A DNA stretch of 64,000 nucleotides from Marimicrobium sp913061115 (GCF_047729875.1 NZ_CP159826.1:744001-808000); one strand, 5' to 3'. Positions 25,914 through 34,279 are shown, numbered from the stretch's first letter. Translations and numbers: made by a program. Notes: generated by a model not told the origin, from the sequence alone.

Positions 25914-26942
25914 ATGGATCCCTTTGATGGAATCCGCGCGCCCACCATCGAGGATAACTGGCGGGGTATCGTTCTTTATGGACGCAATGTTCAGAGTTAC
26001 AAGTTCGCACTAGCGAAATCTCTTCTGGAATTAGAGCCTGCTGAAGGTGACTTGATCCTACTGGAAGAGCTTGCCCCAGTTTACGCCAAGCACCTTACTG
26101 ACCACTTGAAATTAGCAGACAAGCAAGGAACGTCGGGCAGCAGCAAGTTCCTCGATGCTTGTCGTGGATTCAATCTTGGCACTGTATCTCAGGCCGAGTT
26201 AGTTGATGCTGCGGTGAGTAAGGGCTTCGCCAACGTCATCGATGCCTTTCATAGGGTTCACCATAAAGATGTGCCGGCAAGGTTCTTCCTCGATGAGCGT
26301 AAGACCAATGGCGGTATACGAGTGACGAATAACTTCTCTATATTGGCTGAACAGCCACAGTTTGCAGATTTATCACGTGAGGCTGAAGCGAGGTGGCGTC
26401 TGGTAGAGACAGCTTGGGAGTTGAAGGTATCCCGTGCTCTAGTAGCGGTCGATCATGACCCGGATACCGAACTGCTGTTCACTGTGGACAATAAGCGGCG
26501 ACGGAAAAATGTTACCAGTAGTCGGGACGCACTAAATGGCTATCAGTTAGGGTACTGCTTTTACTGCTTCGATAATATTCATCTGGATCGTGGCAATGAA
26601 TCGTTTCCAGAAGTCGATCACTTTTTCCCTCATTCTCTCAAGCAACAAGGTTTCGGTCCGAGTATTGATGGAGTGTGGAACCTCGTGCTGGCTTGCAAAG
26701 AGTGCAATCGGGGAGAAGGTGGTAAGTTTGCTTCCGTACCGACAGATAAGCTATTGCGTCGACTGTGGACCCGAAATGAATTCTTGATTGGCAGTAATCA
26801 CCCCCTGAAAGAGACTCTGGTCAGGCAGACAGGAAGCCAGAGAGAAGAGAGATGGTCGTTTCTCCGTGACTTCTGTAGTAGGGCATGGGCCAGCTTGCTG
26901 CATCGATGGGAACCGAAAGAAAAGGCAGAGCCTAAGTTCTAG
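25914..26942 (+). CDS. HNH endonuclease paired with the HIT protein
   Basis: A 342-residue protein. The C-terminal third has a zinc-type HNH motif: YCFYCFDN (CxxC), EVDHFFPHSL (the DH pair), WNLVLACKECNRGEGGK (N and the second CxxC). The N-terminal 200 residues (DNWRGIVLYGRNVQSYKFAL, LADKQGTSGSSKFLDACR, VIDAFHRVHH) form a conserved-looking domain I cannot name. It is not a homing-endonuclease or McrA arrangement I recognise. The upstream HIT gene ends 3 bp before it. I suspect a defence or nucleic-acid-targeting role from the position and pairing; there is no direct evidence. Confidence 0.8.
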   Translation: MDPFDGIRAPTIEDNWRGIVLYGRNVQSYKFALAKSLLELEPAEGDLILLEELAPVYAKHLTDHLKLADKQGTSGSSKFLDACRGFNLGTVSQAELVDAAVSKGFANVIDAFHRVHHKDVPARFFLDERKTNGGIRVTNNFSILAEQPQFADLSREAEARWRLVETAWELKVSRALVAVDHDPDTELLFTVDNKRRRKNVTSSRDALNGYQLGYCFYCFDNIHLDRGNESFPEVDHFFPHSLKQQGFGPSIDGVWNLVLACKECNRGEGGKFASVPTDKLLRRLWTRNEFLIGSNHPLKETLVRQTGSQREERWSFLRDFCSRAWASLLHRWEPKEKAEPKF

Positions 26943-27034
26943 TGATCGTTTGGCCGTGATAGCTACTGGCAATATATAGAAGCGAATCTACTCACTGACG
27001 ACTATAAATCGCAGTGCGAGTTACGCAGCGAGTG

Positions 27035-27053
27035 CGGGTGCAGACAGCACCCG
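27035..27053. repeat. 7-bp perfect hairpin CGGGTGC-agaca-GCACCCG
   Basis: A compact stem-loop in the gap between the HNH gene and radC, just before the long imperfect hairpin. No T-tract follows closely, so it is not a clear terminator. Confidence 0.5.
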
Positions 27054-27064
27054 TAAACAGCTAA

Positions 27065-27147
27065 GCAGATTTACACATAAAATAGATTATGCGGCGACAG
27101 CGCACAGTACGTGTACTGCGCATAATCCCATTTTATGTTCAGTCTGC
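27065..27147. repeat. 83-bp imperfect inverted repeat (long hairpin)
   Basis: Four nested complementary arms can pair: GCAGA/TCTGC, ACATAAAAT/ATTTTATGT, GATTATGCG/CGCATAATC and CAGTAC/GTACTG, with small internal loops and an 11-nt bulge on one side. It is non-coding. It resembles a folded single-strand recombination or replication structure, but lacks the GTTRRRY-type boxes of integron attC sites. Confidence 0.6.
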
Positions 27148-27173
27148 GACCTCATCAGTTGCATTCGTCTTAA

Positions 27174-27202
27174 TAAAAAAAAGAAGCACCGATGTCGGTG
27201 CT
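27174..27202 (-). terminator. terminator after radC
   Basis: AGCACCGA-tg-TCGGTGCT is a perfect 8-bp stem followed, reading on the minus strand, by TCTTTTTTTTATT. It lies just downstream of the radC stop. Confidence 0.85.
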
Positions 27203-27208
27203 AAGCCA

Positions 27209-27826
27209 TTACAGTAAGCCAGACTCTGCCATGGAGCTGGTGCCGTCTGTTCCTGCAATGATGTGATCTAGAACCCTAACGTCAATGAGGCCCAGTGCAT
27301 CCTTCAATCGCTTCGTGATATTGATGTCAGCCGCACTGGGTTCTGGTACGCCAGATGGATGGTTGTGGGTGAAGATCACCGCCGCAGCATTGAGCTCCAG
27401 GGCCCTTCTGACAACCACCCTAGGATAGACGCTCGCTCCATCGATAGTGCCCCTGAAGAGCCTCTCAAAGGCTATCAGGCGGTGCTGGCTGTCCAGGAAC
27501 ATAGAGCAGAAGTATTCATCTTTTTCCTGTGCGATCTGCAGCTGACAGAATTGCTTCACATCGGAGGGGCTGGTGAAAGCTTTGGTGGTTCGTAGTCTGG
27601 TTTCAAGGATGCCTATGGCCTCCCTGATGGTAGCCTGCTGTGCGTCAACCGTCCCTGAGGGTGAAGGCAAGCCAGGAGGTGCAACTCGTTTCCAGGCAGG
27701 CTCTGAGCGGACGTCATAGCCCTTCCTCTCAAAGTGCTGGGTCATTGGCCGAATCTCGGTCTCCTCGATGACATCGCTGGAGATGAGTTCGCCCTGGTCA
27801 TAAATCTGAACATTCCACAGTGACAT
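27209..27826 (-). CDS. radC: RadC-family JAB/MPN protein
   Basis: A 205-residue protein whose C-terminal half carries the MPN+/JAMM metalloprotease-like motif THNHPSGVPEPSAADINIT, with the zinc-binding histidines and aspartate, as in RadC proteins of mobile elements. The N-terminal half (about residues 1-90) is unlike chromosomal RadC, which has a helix-hairpin-helix. The role is unsettled; island RadC genes are widespread accessory genes. AAAGGAG sits just before the ATG and a strong terminator follows the stop. Confidence 0.88.
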   Translation of the reverse strand: MSLWNVQIYDQGELISSDVIEETEIRPMTQHFERKGYDVRSEPAWKRVAPPGLPSPSGTVDAQQATIREAIGILETRLRTTKAFTSPSDVKQFCQLQIAQEKDEYFCSMFLDSQHRLIAFERLFRGTIDGASVYPRVVVRRALELNAAAVIFTHNHPSGVPEPSAADINITKRLKDALGLIDVRVLDHIIAGTDGTSSMAESGLL

Positions 27827-27981
27827 GATGAGCTCCTTTTATGGCGGTATGCCAATACAACCGCGTAGCGGTGACGTCTCGAAAAGAGCGAAGCCTGATG
27901 GCGCTTAGTGATCTTTCTAGTGACTATCTGACCGTATAGTTGTGTGAGAGCTAAGTGTGTAAGGGGAATAGAAAAAGAGAT

Positions 27982-28003
27982 GGACACCCGTGACAGGGTG
28001 TCC
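27982..28003 (-). terminator. terminator after the 69-aa gene
   Basis: GGACACCC-gtgaca-GGGTGTCC is a perfect 8-bp stem followed on the minus strand by a T-rich run (TCTCTTTTTCTATT). Confidence 0.75.
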
Positions 28004-28010
28004 AGTGGCA

Positions 28011-28220
28011 CTAGGGCTTGTTAGCTGTATTGATACGAGCTTTAATCGCCTCAATCTTGCGTGTGATGTTGTCTTCCACCTGAAGCGTCTCGATAGTCTC
28101 AAAGCCTCTGGCATGGATGCCGCCAACGTCGAGCATAGGCTCGACCACATCGAGGGTCTTGCCATAGAGCCCTAAGGTGCGGACAAATTGTAGCCATACT
28201 GCATTCCATGTATCCATCAT
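28011..28220 (-). CDS. hypothetical protein, 69 aa
   Basis: Not recognised. It is a small soluble protein with a predicted helical C-terminal half (TLQVEDNITRKIEAIKARIN). I chose the ATG at 28220 because GCGGAG lies about 10 nt upstream. The clean start site and the strong terminator just after the stop support a real gene. It lies upstream of radC on the same strand, separated by the terminator, inside the tRNA-Met element. Confidence 0.55.
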   Translation of the reverse strand: MMDTWNAVWLQFVRTLGLYGKTLDVVEPMLDVGGIHARGFETIETLQVEDNITRKIEAIKARINTANKP

Positions 28221-28253
28221 AAATATATATCTCCGCAGATATACGGTAGACAC

Positions 28254-28633
28254 GGTGTGCCTATACCGTCACAACGGCGTAGCCGATGTACGGGGGGGGG
28301 TAGGTTGGTTGTGGCTGTGAGAGACTGGCAGTCCTGGAGTCGCAGGCAGATGGGCAACATTTCAAAAACCTGCGAGCCAAATATACCATTCAAACTTCCC
28401 GTCTCATGGGAGTGACAAGGCTGCGGGCGCCAGCCAAAGCAGCCGAAGGCACGACCAAGGTTAAGTCATATTATTATTTTCTTATTGGCTTACTAGGCAT
28501 CGGCTACGGCCTTAGGCTGCGCCCGTCCTTGCCTCGCCTGGAAGGAATTCAGTGGGTTCAGTGTCTTAGTATTATGAGAAATAACGGCCCCCGAAGGAGC
28601 CGCTGTGTATCGCATTGGCCGGAGTGGATCTAC
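28254..28633. other. non-coding gap with a terminator
   Basis: Between the 69-aa gene and the sorting-tail protein. It holds a run of G residues near 28291-28299 and the hairpin at 28585-28602. No coding frame looks real. Confidence 0.45.
28585..28602 (-). terminator. terminator after the sorting-tail protein gene
   Basis: On the minus strand CGGCTCC-TTCG-GGGGCCG has a stable TTCG tetraloop and is followed by TTATTTCTC. It is about 30 bp past the stop codon. Confidence 0.75.
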
Positions 28634-29230
28634 TCAGGACGCAGGCTTCCTGACAGTCACTAGCGACAGCAAGATAGCCATGATGCCCAGTGACGCCAGT
28701 TGGCTTACAGTAACTGGTGTGGCTGTCGCTGGAGGAGCTGCTGCTTCCGCGGTGACACTTCCTGTTGGGCCAGTGCTAGGCGTAAAGGTTACGTCATTCC
28801 GTCCCGCAGCGCCTTGAGCATAGGTGATGCTCGCTAGCTTGGGAGTGACGGTAAACGTTGCGGGGCTGAATATTCCGAAATCTCTCAAAGACACGGGGCT
28901 GGTGAGGACGCTGTTGTCGAAGAAAGCAGCATTCTCAATGAGCGTCATGCTGTCTGGAAAGGTCTCGCTGGGGTGGTCTAGTGCCTGCCTCTTGGCATAG
29001 AGGTAGGCATCGTCAGGGCTGCTTACGGTGCCAAAAACATAGGCATCACCCGAGTAGCCCCTGTGCGCATGCAGATCGCCGAAGTAACCATTATGGTCGG
29101 GGTTGACGTAATAGGTGATGCCACGGAAATCAAATGTTTCCGCCAATGCCTGAGCCGACAGCATCGAAATGAGCAAGAGTGCGAATGATGCGAGCACGCC
29201 ACGCTGTGGTGCTGTTGTAGTTCGGGTCAT
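28634..29230 (-). CDS. secreted protein with a C-terminal sorting-like tail
   Basis: A 198-residue protein not recognised as a whole. It has a signal peptide (VLASFALLLISMLSAQALA), a central region without known motif (ITYYVNPDHNGYFGDLHAHRGYSG), a Pro/Ala/Thr-rich linker, then a hydrophobic C-terminal segment LGIMAILLSLVTVRKPAS. A proline-containing motif, a transmembrane stretch and a basic end resemble IPTL/PEP-CTERM sorting tails processed by exosortase-type enzymes. No such enzyme is in the window. A second, broken tail with the same GIMA-LLSLV-VRK core lies at 37651. An ATG 12 bp upstream is an alternative start. Confidence 0.65.
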   Translation of the reverse strand: MTRTTTAPQRGVLASFALLLISMLSAQALAETFDFRGITYYVNPDHNGYFGDLHAHRGYSGDAYVFGTVSSPDDAYLYAKRQALDHPSETFPDSMTLIENAAFFDNSVLTSPVSLRDFGIFSPATFTVTPKLASITYAQGAAGRNDVTFTPSTGPTGSVTAEAAAPPATATPVTVSQLASLGIMAILLSLVTVRKPAS

Positions 29231-29447
29231 TGGGAAGGTCATCCTTGATCGATAGATATGTATAAATAGAATGCAGCTTTCTGCAAGAGTAGAGTTGGTT
29301 ACAGCCTCATCGAACTGATCTGAGTCGATGCGAAACTGATAATAAATCTCCTCGTCCCAGAAAGTCAACAGATTTTGTTATTAGTAAAAATTGTTGCAAA
29401 GTTAAAGTTGTTGGTCAGTTAAATCTGCAACATGGACTGTCATCAAA

Positions 29448-29486
29448 AAAATCGCATAAAAACGATACAAAATCGCATAAAAACGA
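29448..29486. repeat. two exact copies of an 18-bp sequence, 21-bp period
   Basis: AAAATCGCATAAAAACGA occurs at 29448-29465 and 29469-29486. A 21-bp period is two helical turns, as for iterons or tandem regulator sites. It lies upstream of the sorting-tail protein gene. Confidence 0.7.
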
Positions 29487-29602
29487 CTAGAAACTATAAA
29501 AAACAGGTCGACGTGGTTCAAAGAGTGCCGATCAATGTTTTTATCCATCGACCAAACAGCTATTCGCCGTGAAAATAGAATGGTCATTACCTGGTGGGTG
29601 GT

Positions 29603-29767
29603 ATGTTGGGCGTCACGACTGTGTTGCTGCGTTTTGGGACACGCACTGCCGCGGAGGTTGCCGCAGCGAACAACCGTGGTTATCAAAAATTACCGACTAA
29701 GATTTGGGCCAATATGGCTGACAGAAAAAATCTATTAACGCCCGAAGAGCTCAATGCATTAAGCTAA
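29603..29767 (+). CDS. possible small protein or gene remnant, 54 aa
   Basis: The frame begins MLGVTTVLLRFGTRTA and ends KNLLTPEELNALS. The composition looks protein-like (amphipathic, ending in a helix), yet there is no good ribosome site and no match I recognise. It could be the C-terminal remnant of a lost gene. Confidence 0.3.
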   Translation: MLGVTTVLLRFGTRTAAEVAAANNRGYQKLPTKIWANMADRKNLLTPEELNALS

Positions 29768-30189
29768 ACCGACTCTTGCTCTTACTAGTGATGACTGAAT
29801 CCCACCGTTCTAAAGTCTGTCTGAAGCTAGGTCCATTCAATCTTGTAAAGTTATGATTGAATCGATAAAAACAATGGCCACGTTTGACTATGCTGCCCGA
29901 GAGAGGAATGCCCATGAGAGCAGTAGCACCTGAAACTACCGTGTCACCCAATTTCACCACCCGAGCTCTGTAAAATAGTGCGCTTAAAACTGATGCCGGA
30001 ACTTATGGCAACTTGTTTTGAGATAGGGTTTCATTACAATACTAGGAGTAAGCGAGCTATAACTCAGACCCCATATATTAGAGTCATTTACGCCTTTAAA
30101 ACAATGAATGGATCGGCTGAGTTTACATAGTTGTATTCAGTATTACAGACTCTCGCATATTACACTTAGGAACCTGCTTCGAATTTTTA

Positions 30190-31677
30190 ATGCGAAATTT
30201 TCAAACTTATTCCAATGACGTCTCAAGTATTAGCTTGCATAACCGTCTGCTGTATAGCTCGGGCATTGTCAGTCACGCACTCAAAGAGGCGGCAATGGGG
30301 GTCTTTGTCCTGCTTTACTACAAGCAGGTGCTGGGCCTGTCGGGGACGCTGACCGGTCTTGCCATCGGCATTTCAATTATCTGGGATGGTATCAGCGACC
30401 CACTGATTGGCGCCTGGTCAGACCGTTTGCGCTCGCGCATTGGCCGCCGCCACCCGTTAATGATTGCCGCTGTTATTCCAATGGCTGCGGGTTTTGTCAT
30501 GCTGTACGGGCCACCCGGCAGTGTGCTGAGCGACCAAGGCCAGCTGTTTACCTGGCTGCTGATCAGCATACTGCTGGTACGCACAGCTCTGACCTTTTTT
30601 ATGGTGCCCTACCTAGCCCTGGGTGCAGAGATTTCCGAGGACTATCACGAACGCACACAGCTGGCTGCGGTGCGCACCAATATGGCCTGGTTTATCGGCA
30701 CTCTTGTCTCGGCCACCGCCATGATTTTTTTATTTAAGGAAGAAAATGGCCTCGACGGCCGCTTCCTCATCGACAATTACCATTTTTTTGGCTGGGTCAA
30801 CGGCCTACTCGTCATACTGTTTAGCGTCATCTGCATTGCCGGCACTTGGCAATACATTCCCAAACTCGCCAGCGGCACAGGGGATGCCGACAGCAATATG
30901 CTGCGCGATATATTCATCACATTTCGCAACAAGAACTTTTTATACATGGTGATGTTGGATATGGCCGTGGGCGGTATCGGCAGCATTACCGCTACATTGC
31001 TGATGGTGACTTACATCTATTTCTGGCAACTGGATGCGATCCAGACGTCCTTACTGTTTGCCGGTCCCATTATTCTCGCGGTACTGTTGTCGGCCGTGTT
31101 TTCCAAATCACTGAATCGGCTGTTTGAAAAACAACAGATACTGCGCCTGACCTGTGCCCTGACCAGCATTAACCTGCTCTGGCTGACGCCGTTGAAATTG
31201 TTTGACCTACTGCCAGATAACAGCACGGTGGTATTCGCCTTGATCTACTTCAACTGGGCAATACATATGACCATGAATATTCTGCGCGTGATCACCGTTC
31301 ACTCGATGCTGGCTGATATCGTGGATGAGCAAGAGTTGGCCACTGGCAAACGAAAGGCGGGCGTTGTTTTTGCTGCGGCTTTCTTTTCCTCCAAATTCGT
31401 GGGCGCCTTTGGCTACCTGATAGCCGGCCCGTTTCTGGACGTGATAGGCCTGCAGGCTGGAGCGCAACCAGGCGAAGTATCCAGCACGGTAACGTGGGGT
31501 CTGGGCCTGATTATGGGCCCGGGGCTGGCGATTATTATGCTGTTACCGGTGTGGATGTCATTCAAAGTGAATATGAGTCACGCCAGTCAGTTGGAAGTTC
31601 GCCAGGCCCTGTCACAGCGACAACAGGCAGCCGGAAGAGGCGACAGCGCCTCCGTCAGCACACCAAGATCACACTGA
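30190..31677 (+). CDS. MFS transporter of the GPH (MelB-like) family
   Basis: A 495-residue inner-membrane protein with about 12 transmembrane segments. The early motif IWDGISDPLIGAWSDR and GRRHPLM match the glycoside-pentoside-hexuronide:cation symporter group. These import sugars or other small organic compounds with Na+ or H+. The cargo neighbours (TetR regulator, SDR and GST-like protein) suggest uptake of a compound degraded by them. Substrate unknown. Confidence 0.88.
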   Translation: MRNFQTYSNDVSSISLHNRLLYSSGIVSHALKEAAMGVFVLLYYKQVLGLSGTLTGLAIGISIIWDGISDPLIGAWSDRLRSRIGRRHPLMIAAVIPMAAGFVMLYGPPGSVLSDQGQLFTWLLISILLVRTALTFFMVPYLALGAEISEDYHERTQLAAVRTNMAWFIGTLVSATAMIFLFKEENGLDGRFLIDNYHFFGWVNGLLVILFSVICIAGTWQYIPKLASGTGDADSNMLRDIFITFRNKNFLYMVMLDMAVGGIGSITATLLMVTYIYFWQLDAIQTSLLFAGPIILAVLLSAVFSKSLNRLFEKQQILRLTCALTSINLLWLTPLKLFDLLPDNSTVVFALIYFNWAIHMTMNILRVITVHSMLADIVDEQELATGKRKAGVVFAAAFFSSKFVGAFGYLIAGPFLDVIGLQAGAQPGEVSSTVTWGLGLIMGPGLAIIMLLPVWMSFKVNMSHASQLEVRQALSQRQQAAGRGDSASVSTPRSH

Positions 31678-31953
31678 GAGTCGAGTTTACCGAGTTCAAT
31701 CAGCAAAGATGCCACTGAAACACCGTCTGGCAGGAGTGTTTAGGCACCTCAGTGCGGGAATGACCGGAATAGATCTACGATGGGAGCGATACGAGCATAA
31801 TGTCCGGTGGAAATTGGTGGAGTTTGTAGGTATGCATCGCCTGATGTTACCCATTATGGCGACTTAATTTGGCAACACCGGCGAGCTTTTCACTTAGCCC
31901 TCATTGCAACGCCACAGACTAATGGCTAATAACTAACTTGATAGTGCCATAAA

Positions 31954-32616
31954 CTAGAGGCTGATAAGTCCATTGATTTCTTCACTCAGCCTAACATGAA
32001 GCTCGGGGCTGGCATCGGACGCGTACACCAAAAGTATGCCCTCTAAAACCTGATGGCGAAATTGATTCAAATCAATGTAGCCACTAACCCAGTCAATTCG
32101 CCCAAGCCGGTTGCTATTGTGAACTCTTTTCATAATCGTGCTGGGTTCGATATTTCCTAAAAACAACCCACTCTCATACCACTCTTTTCTCGGTGCTGCC
32201 AGTTGCTGTGCCCGCTGGAAAAGTCCATCTGGAATTCTAGGATCAAACAATTTTACTTGCTCTGCCGACATAAATGCGGCGCGATAAAAATCCGTATCCT
32301 GCTCAAATAGAGCAACCACGTTATCGACGAAAAACTTTGCATTTTCAATAGGGTCGATAGGCGGGTTGAGGACATTACCCTGCATTTGTTCAATTAAATT
32401 CGAAACCAACTCTCTAATGATGTCACTTTTTTTCCCGAATAGGTTGTGAATCGTTGGCGTAGTAACCCCAGCCTCATCGGCAAGTTCACTTATAGTAAAT
32501 TCTTCTAAACCTTTTGCAGCTATTAGACGCTTTGCTATATTAAATATGCGTTCACGCCGCAATTTTTTATTTGCCTGACGAGTTACATTTCCTAATGCTT
32601 CTCCGGATTCTTTCAT
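31954..32616 (-). CDS. TetR-family transcriptional regulator
   Basis: A 220-residue repressor with an N-terminal HTH (ERIFNIAKRLIAAKGLEEF, then ISELADEAGVTTPTIHNLF, about residues 22-68) and a variable ligand-binding C-domain. The likely targets are the adjacent transporter and the SDR/GST genes. TAGAT-g-ATCTA sits about 20 bp upstream of its ATG and could be part of an autoregulatory site. The ligand is unknown. Confidence 0.88.
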   Translation of the reverse strand: MKESGEALGNVTRQANKKLRRERIFNIAKRLIAAKGLEEFTISELADEAGVTTPTIHNLFGKKSDIIRELVSNLIEQMQGNVLNPPIDPIENAKFFVDNVVALFEQDTDFYRAAFMSAEQVKLFDPRIPDGLFQRAQQLAAPRKEWYESGLFLGNIEPSTIMKRVHNSNRLGRIDWVSGYIDLNQFRHQVLEGILLVYASDASPELHVRLSEEINGLISL

Positions 32617-33118
32617 ACTAGGTAGATTAACACGTGATAGATGATCTAACTAGCACTTTTTCCTGTGAGTGAAATCTGTAGTCCCAAGCGGTCTAGTTTT
32701 TTTAAGGAGGGTATATACATATTGGAAAGAGACTGTGTCGGAAGAAGAGTCATTGTTAAGCGTAAAAGTACTTTGCGCCAAACGGGGTTGTACCCATTAT
32801 TGTGCCTATACGGCTATACATATAACGGCCATAAAAAACCTGTAAAAACAGAGGTTTAATTAATATCTAGCCGTGAGATAGACTCATAAACTATGCAGCT
32901 AAACTATACTCTGAAATACTATAATAACCGCCGCAGATACCTTAAAACCTAACAATTACCCCTCCGACCAATAGAGGTGGCGGTTGCGATGCCGGCTCCA
33001 GGCAACAAAAAAAAGGCCACAAGGAGTATAGGAAGGATTAATACCCCCTGATTTTGCTCAATCTACTACAAGGTCCCGACTGCCGGCAATCGACAGGCTG
33101 TTATTAGGCCCTCAACTA
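32617..33118. other. AT-rich non-coding stretch beyond tetR
   Basis: Holds the tetR promoter region near its left end and then no convincing gene. Small open frames here lack ribosome sites and protein-like composition. It ends at the IS6 remnant. Confidence 0.4.
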
Positions 33119-33227
33119 TGCATAATCGGGATCTCAGGATGAGTGCGTTTGGAGAGTGGAGTAGGGCAGTAGCCTGATCGCCAGAAGCTGAATATTTGTG
33201 GGTCCAGCGACTTAACTTGTCAGAACC
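33119..33227 (+). mobile_element. 3'-terminal remnant of an IS6 element
   Basis: Contains the last codons of an IS6 transposase (RDLRMSAFGEWSRAVA, stop) and the right inverted repeat, read inward as GGTTCTGACAAGTTAAG. Everything before the RDLR codons is missing. It breaks off at almost the same codon as the remnant at 23501-23603. Confidence 0.8.
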
Positions 33228-33272
33228 CTCTGATACTATTGATGAATTACGAATTCGCCATGCACAGGTTGG

Positions 33273-33318
33273 TCTAAAAGTTAGTGTTAATCCCGCCTAT
33301 ACTCCAAGGTTTTTCTCA
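33273..33318 (+). repeat. promoter-like direct repeat, copy A
   Basis: Shares AAAAGTTAGTGTTAAT, then CGCCTATACT and an AAG-TTTTT-TC tail with copy B at 34280. It lies just past the stop of the SDR gene. Confidence 0.65.
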
Positions 33319-33337
33319 AGCCGACACTTTCGCTAGT

Positions 33338-34132
33338 CTAAAATAGAGAGTGGTGCTGACCACCGTCGATCACAATATTTTGACCCACGATAAAACGCGA
33401 CAATGGGCTGCACAGTAATGCCGCCATAGGAGCCATGTCATCGGCAACGGCTTGAAAGCCCGCCGGAATTTTATTGTGCTCCATGAAGTGAGCGATTATC
33501 ACTTCCTCACTCTTTTCCAAACCGAAGGCTTCCGCGTAAGTCTCCATGAGTTCTTCGGCCCCCTCCGTGGCAAACATGCCGGGAAGTATATTATTGATAT
33601 TGACACCGTGTTGAGCAATTTCACGAGACACACTAGCCGTATAATTGATCAGCGCAGACCGTGCAGGCCCTGACATCAGACGCCAGATCATCGGGTTTTT
33701 AGCTGAAAAAGTGGCAATGTTGACTATGCGACCCCAGCCTTTTTTCTTCATGACAGGGATATAGTTACGCATTATTTCAATAGGACCAATGAGCGCTGTA
33801 TCAATTGAGTCACGCCACATCTCGGGTGTCACTTCTAAAAAATCACCATTTGGCGCAGGCGGCTTGATGGTGATCGCTAGGATATCCGGGTCTGGGCAAG
33901 CGGAAAAAAGGGCTTTACGACCTTCTTCAGTGGATGAGTCCGCTACGATTGGCGTTACCGTCGTGCCGTATTTGTCCGACATCTCCTTCGCGGCATTGCG
34001 TAAGCGCTCCTCTCGCCTGGCGCTGATGTAGAGCTCCACTCCCGCTTCAGCCAGTCGCTCAGCCGTTGCCCTACCCATGCCTGCGCTACCGCCTGCCATG
34101 AGTGCTTTTTTGCCGCGAATCTGAAGATCCAT
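33338..34132 (-). CDS. SDR-family protein lacking the YxxxK dyad
   Basis: A 264-residue short-chain dehydrogenase/reductase fold. The cofactor loop is MAGGSAGMGRATAERLAEAG and the end is IVGQNIVIDGGQ. The segment that normally holds Ser-Tyr-x-x-x-Lys reads ATFSAKNPMIWRLMSGPARS, so tyrosine and lysine are replaced by Ser and Arg (SGPAR). Some SDR subfamilies have this LSxGAR-type replacement; their chemistry is unclear. It is divergent from the GST-like gene and probably shares a control region with it. Confidence 0.85.
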   Translation of the reverse strand: MDLQIRGKKALMAGGSAGMGRATAERLAEAGVELYISARREERLRNAAKEMSDKYGTTVTPIVADSSTEEGRKALFSACPDPDILAITIKPPAPNGDFLEVTPEMWRDSIDTALIGPIEIMRNYIPVMKKKGWGRIVNIATFSAKNPMIWRLMSGPARSALINYTASVSREIAQHGVNINNILPGMFATEGAEELMETYAEAFGLEKSEEVIIAHFMEHNKIPAGFQAVADDMAPMAALLCSPLSRFIVGQNIVIDGGQHHSLF

Positions 34133-34279
34133 TTCCTTTTTCCTGTATTGAGTATGGTCACCGAACGCCTACTAAGTGCCCACAACTGTTGTAGTAGATT
34201 CAGTCGACCCTATCTACGACATAAGCATTAGTCAACGCCGCCCCGTCTCGCAGTGTTAAGGATAAGTGGAGTGAATGTC

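Larger units (their letters stand above)
29231..30189. other. AT-rich intergenic region with short tandem repeats
   Basis: Mostly non-coding. It contains the 18-bp tandem repeat (29448-29486) and a doubtful small frame (29603-29767). A weak promoter candidate for the transporter gene is TTGTTT (30013) and TACAAT (30035) with 16-bp spacing. The rest shows nothing I can name. Confidence 0.4.

Noticed and set aside
27065..27147. Integron attC site
   Set aside because: The hairpin is attC-sized, but the conserved GTTRRRY/RYYYAAC boxes are missing and there is no cassette array or integron integrase.
28406..28663. 85-codon plus-strand open frame opposite the terminator
   Set aside because: Overlaps the terminator and the end of the sorting-tail gene on the other strand; codon pattern not protein-like.
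29448..29486. CRISPR array
   Set aside because: Only two repeat units with a 3-bp gap; no spacers and no cas genes anywhere in the window.
29751..29960. 69-codon minus-strand open frame
   Set aside because: No ribosome site, no recognised family and poor composition; treated as non-coding.
32665..32859. 64-codon plus-strand open frame after tetR
   Set aside because: GTG start without a site, odd composition and no family match.
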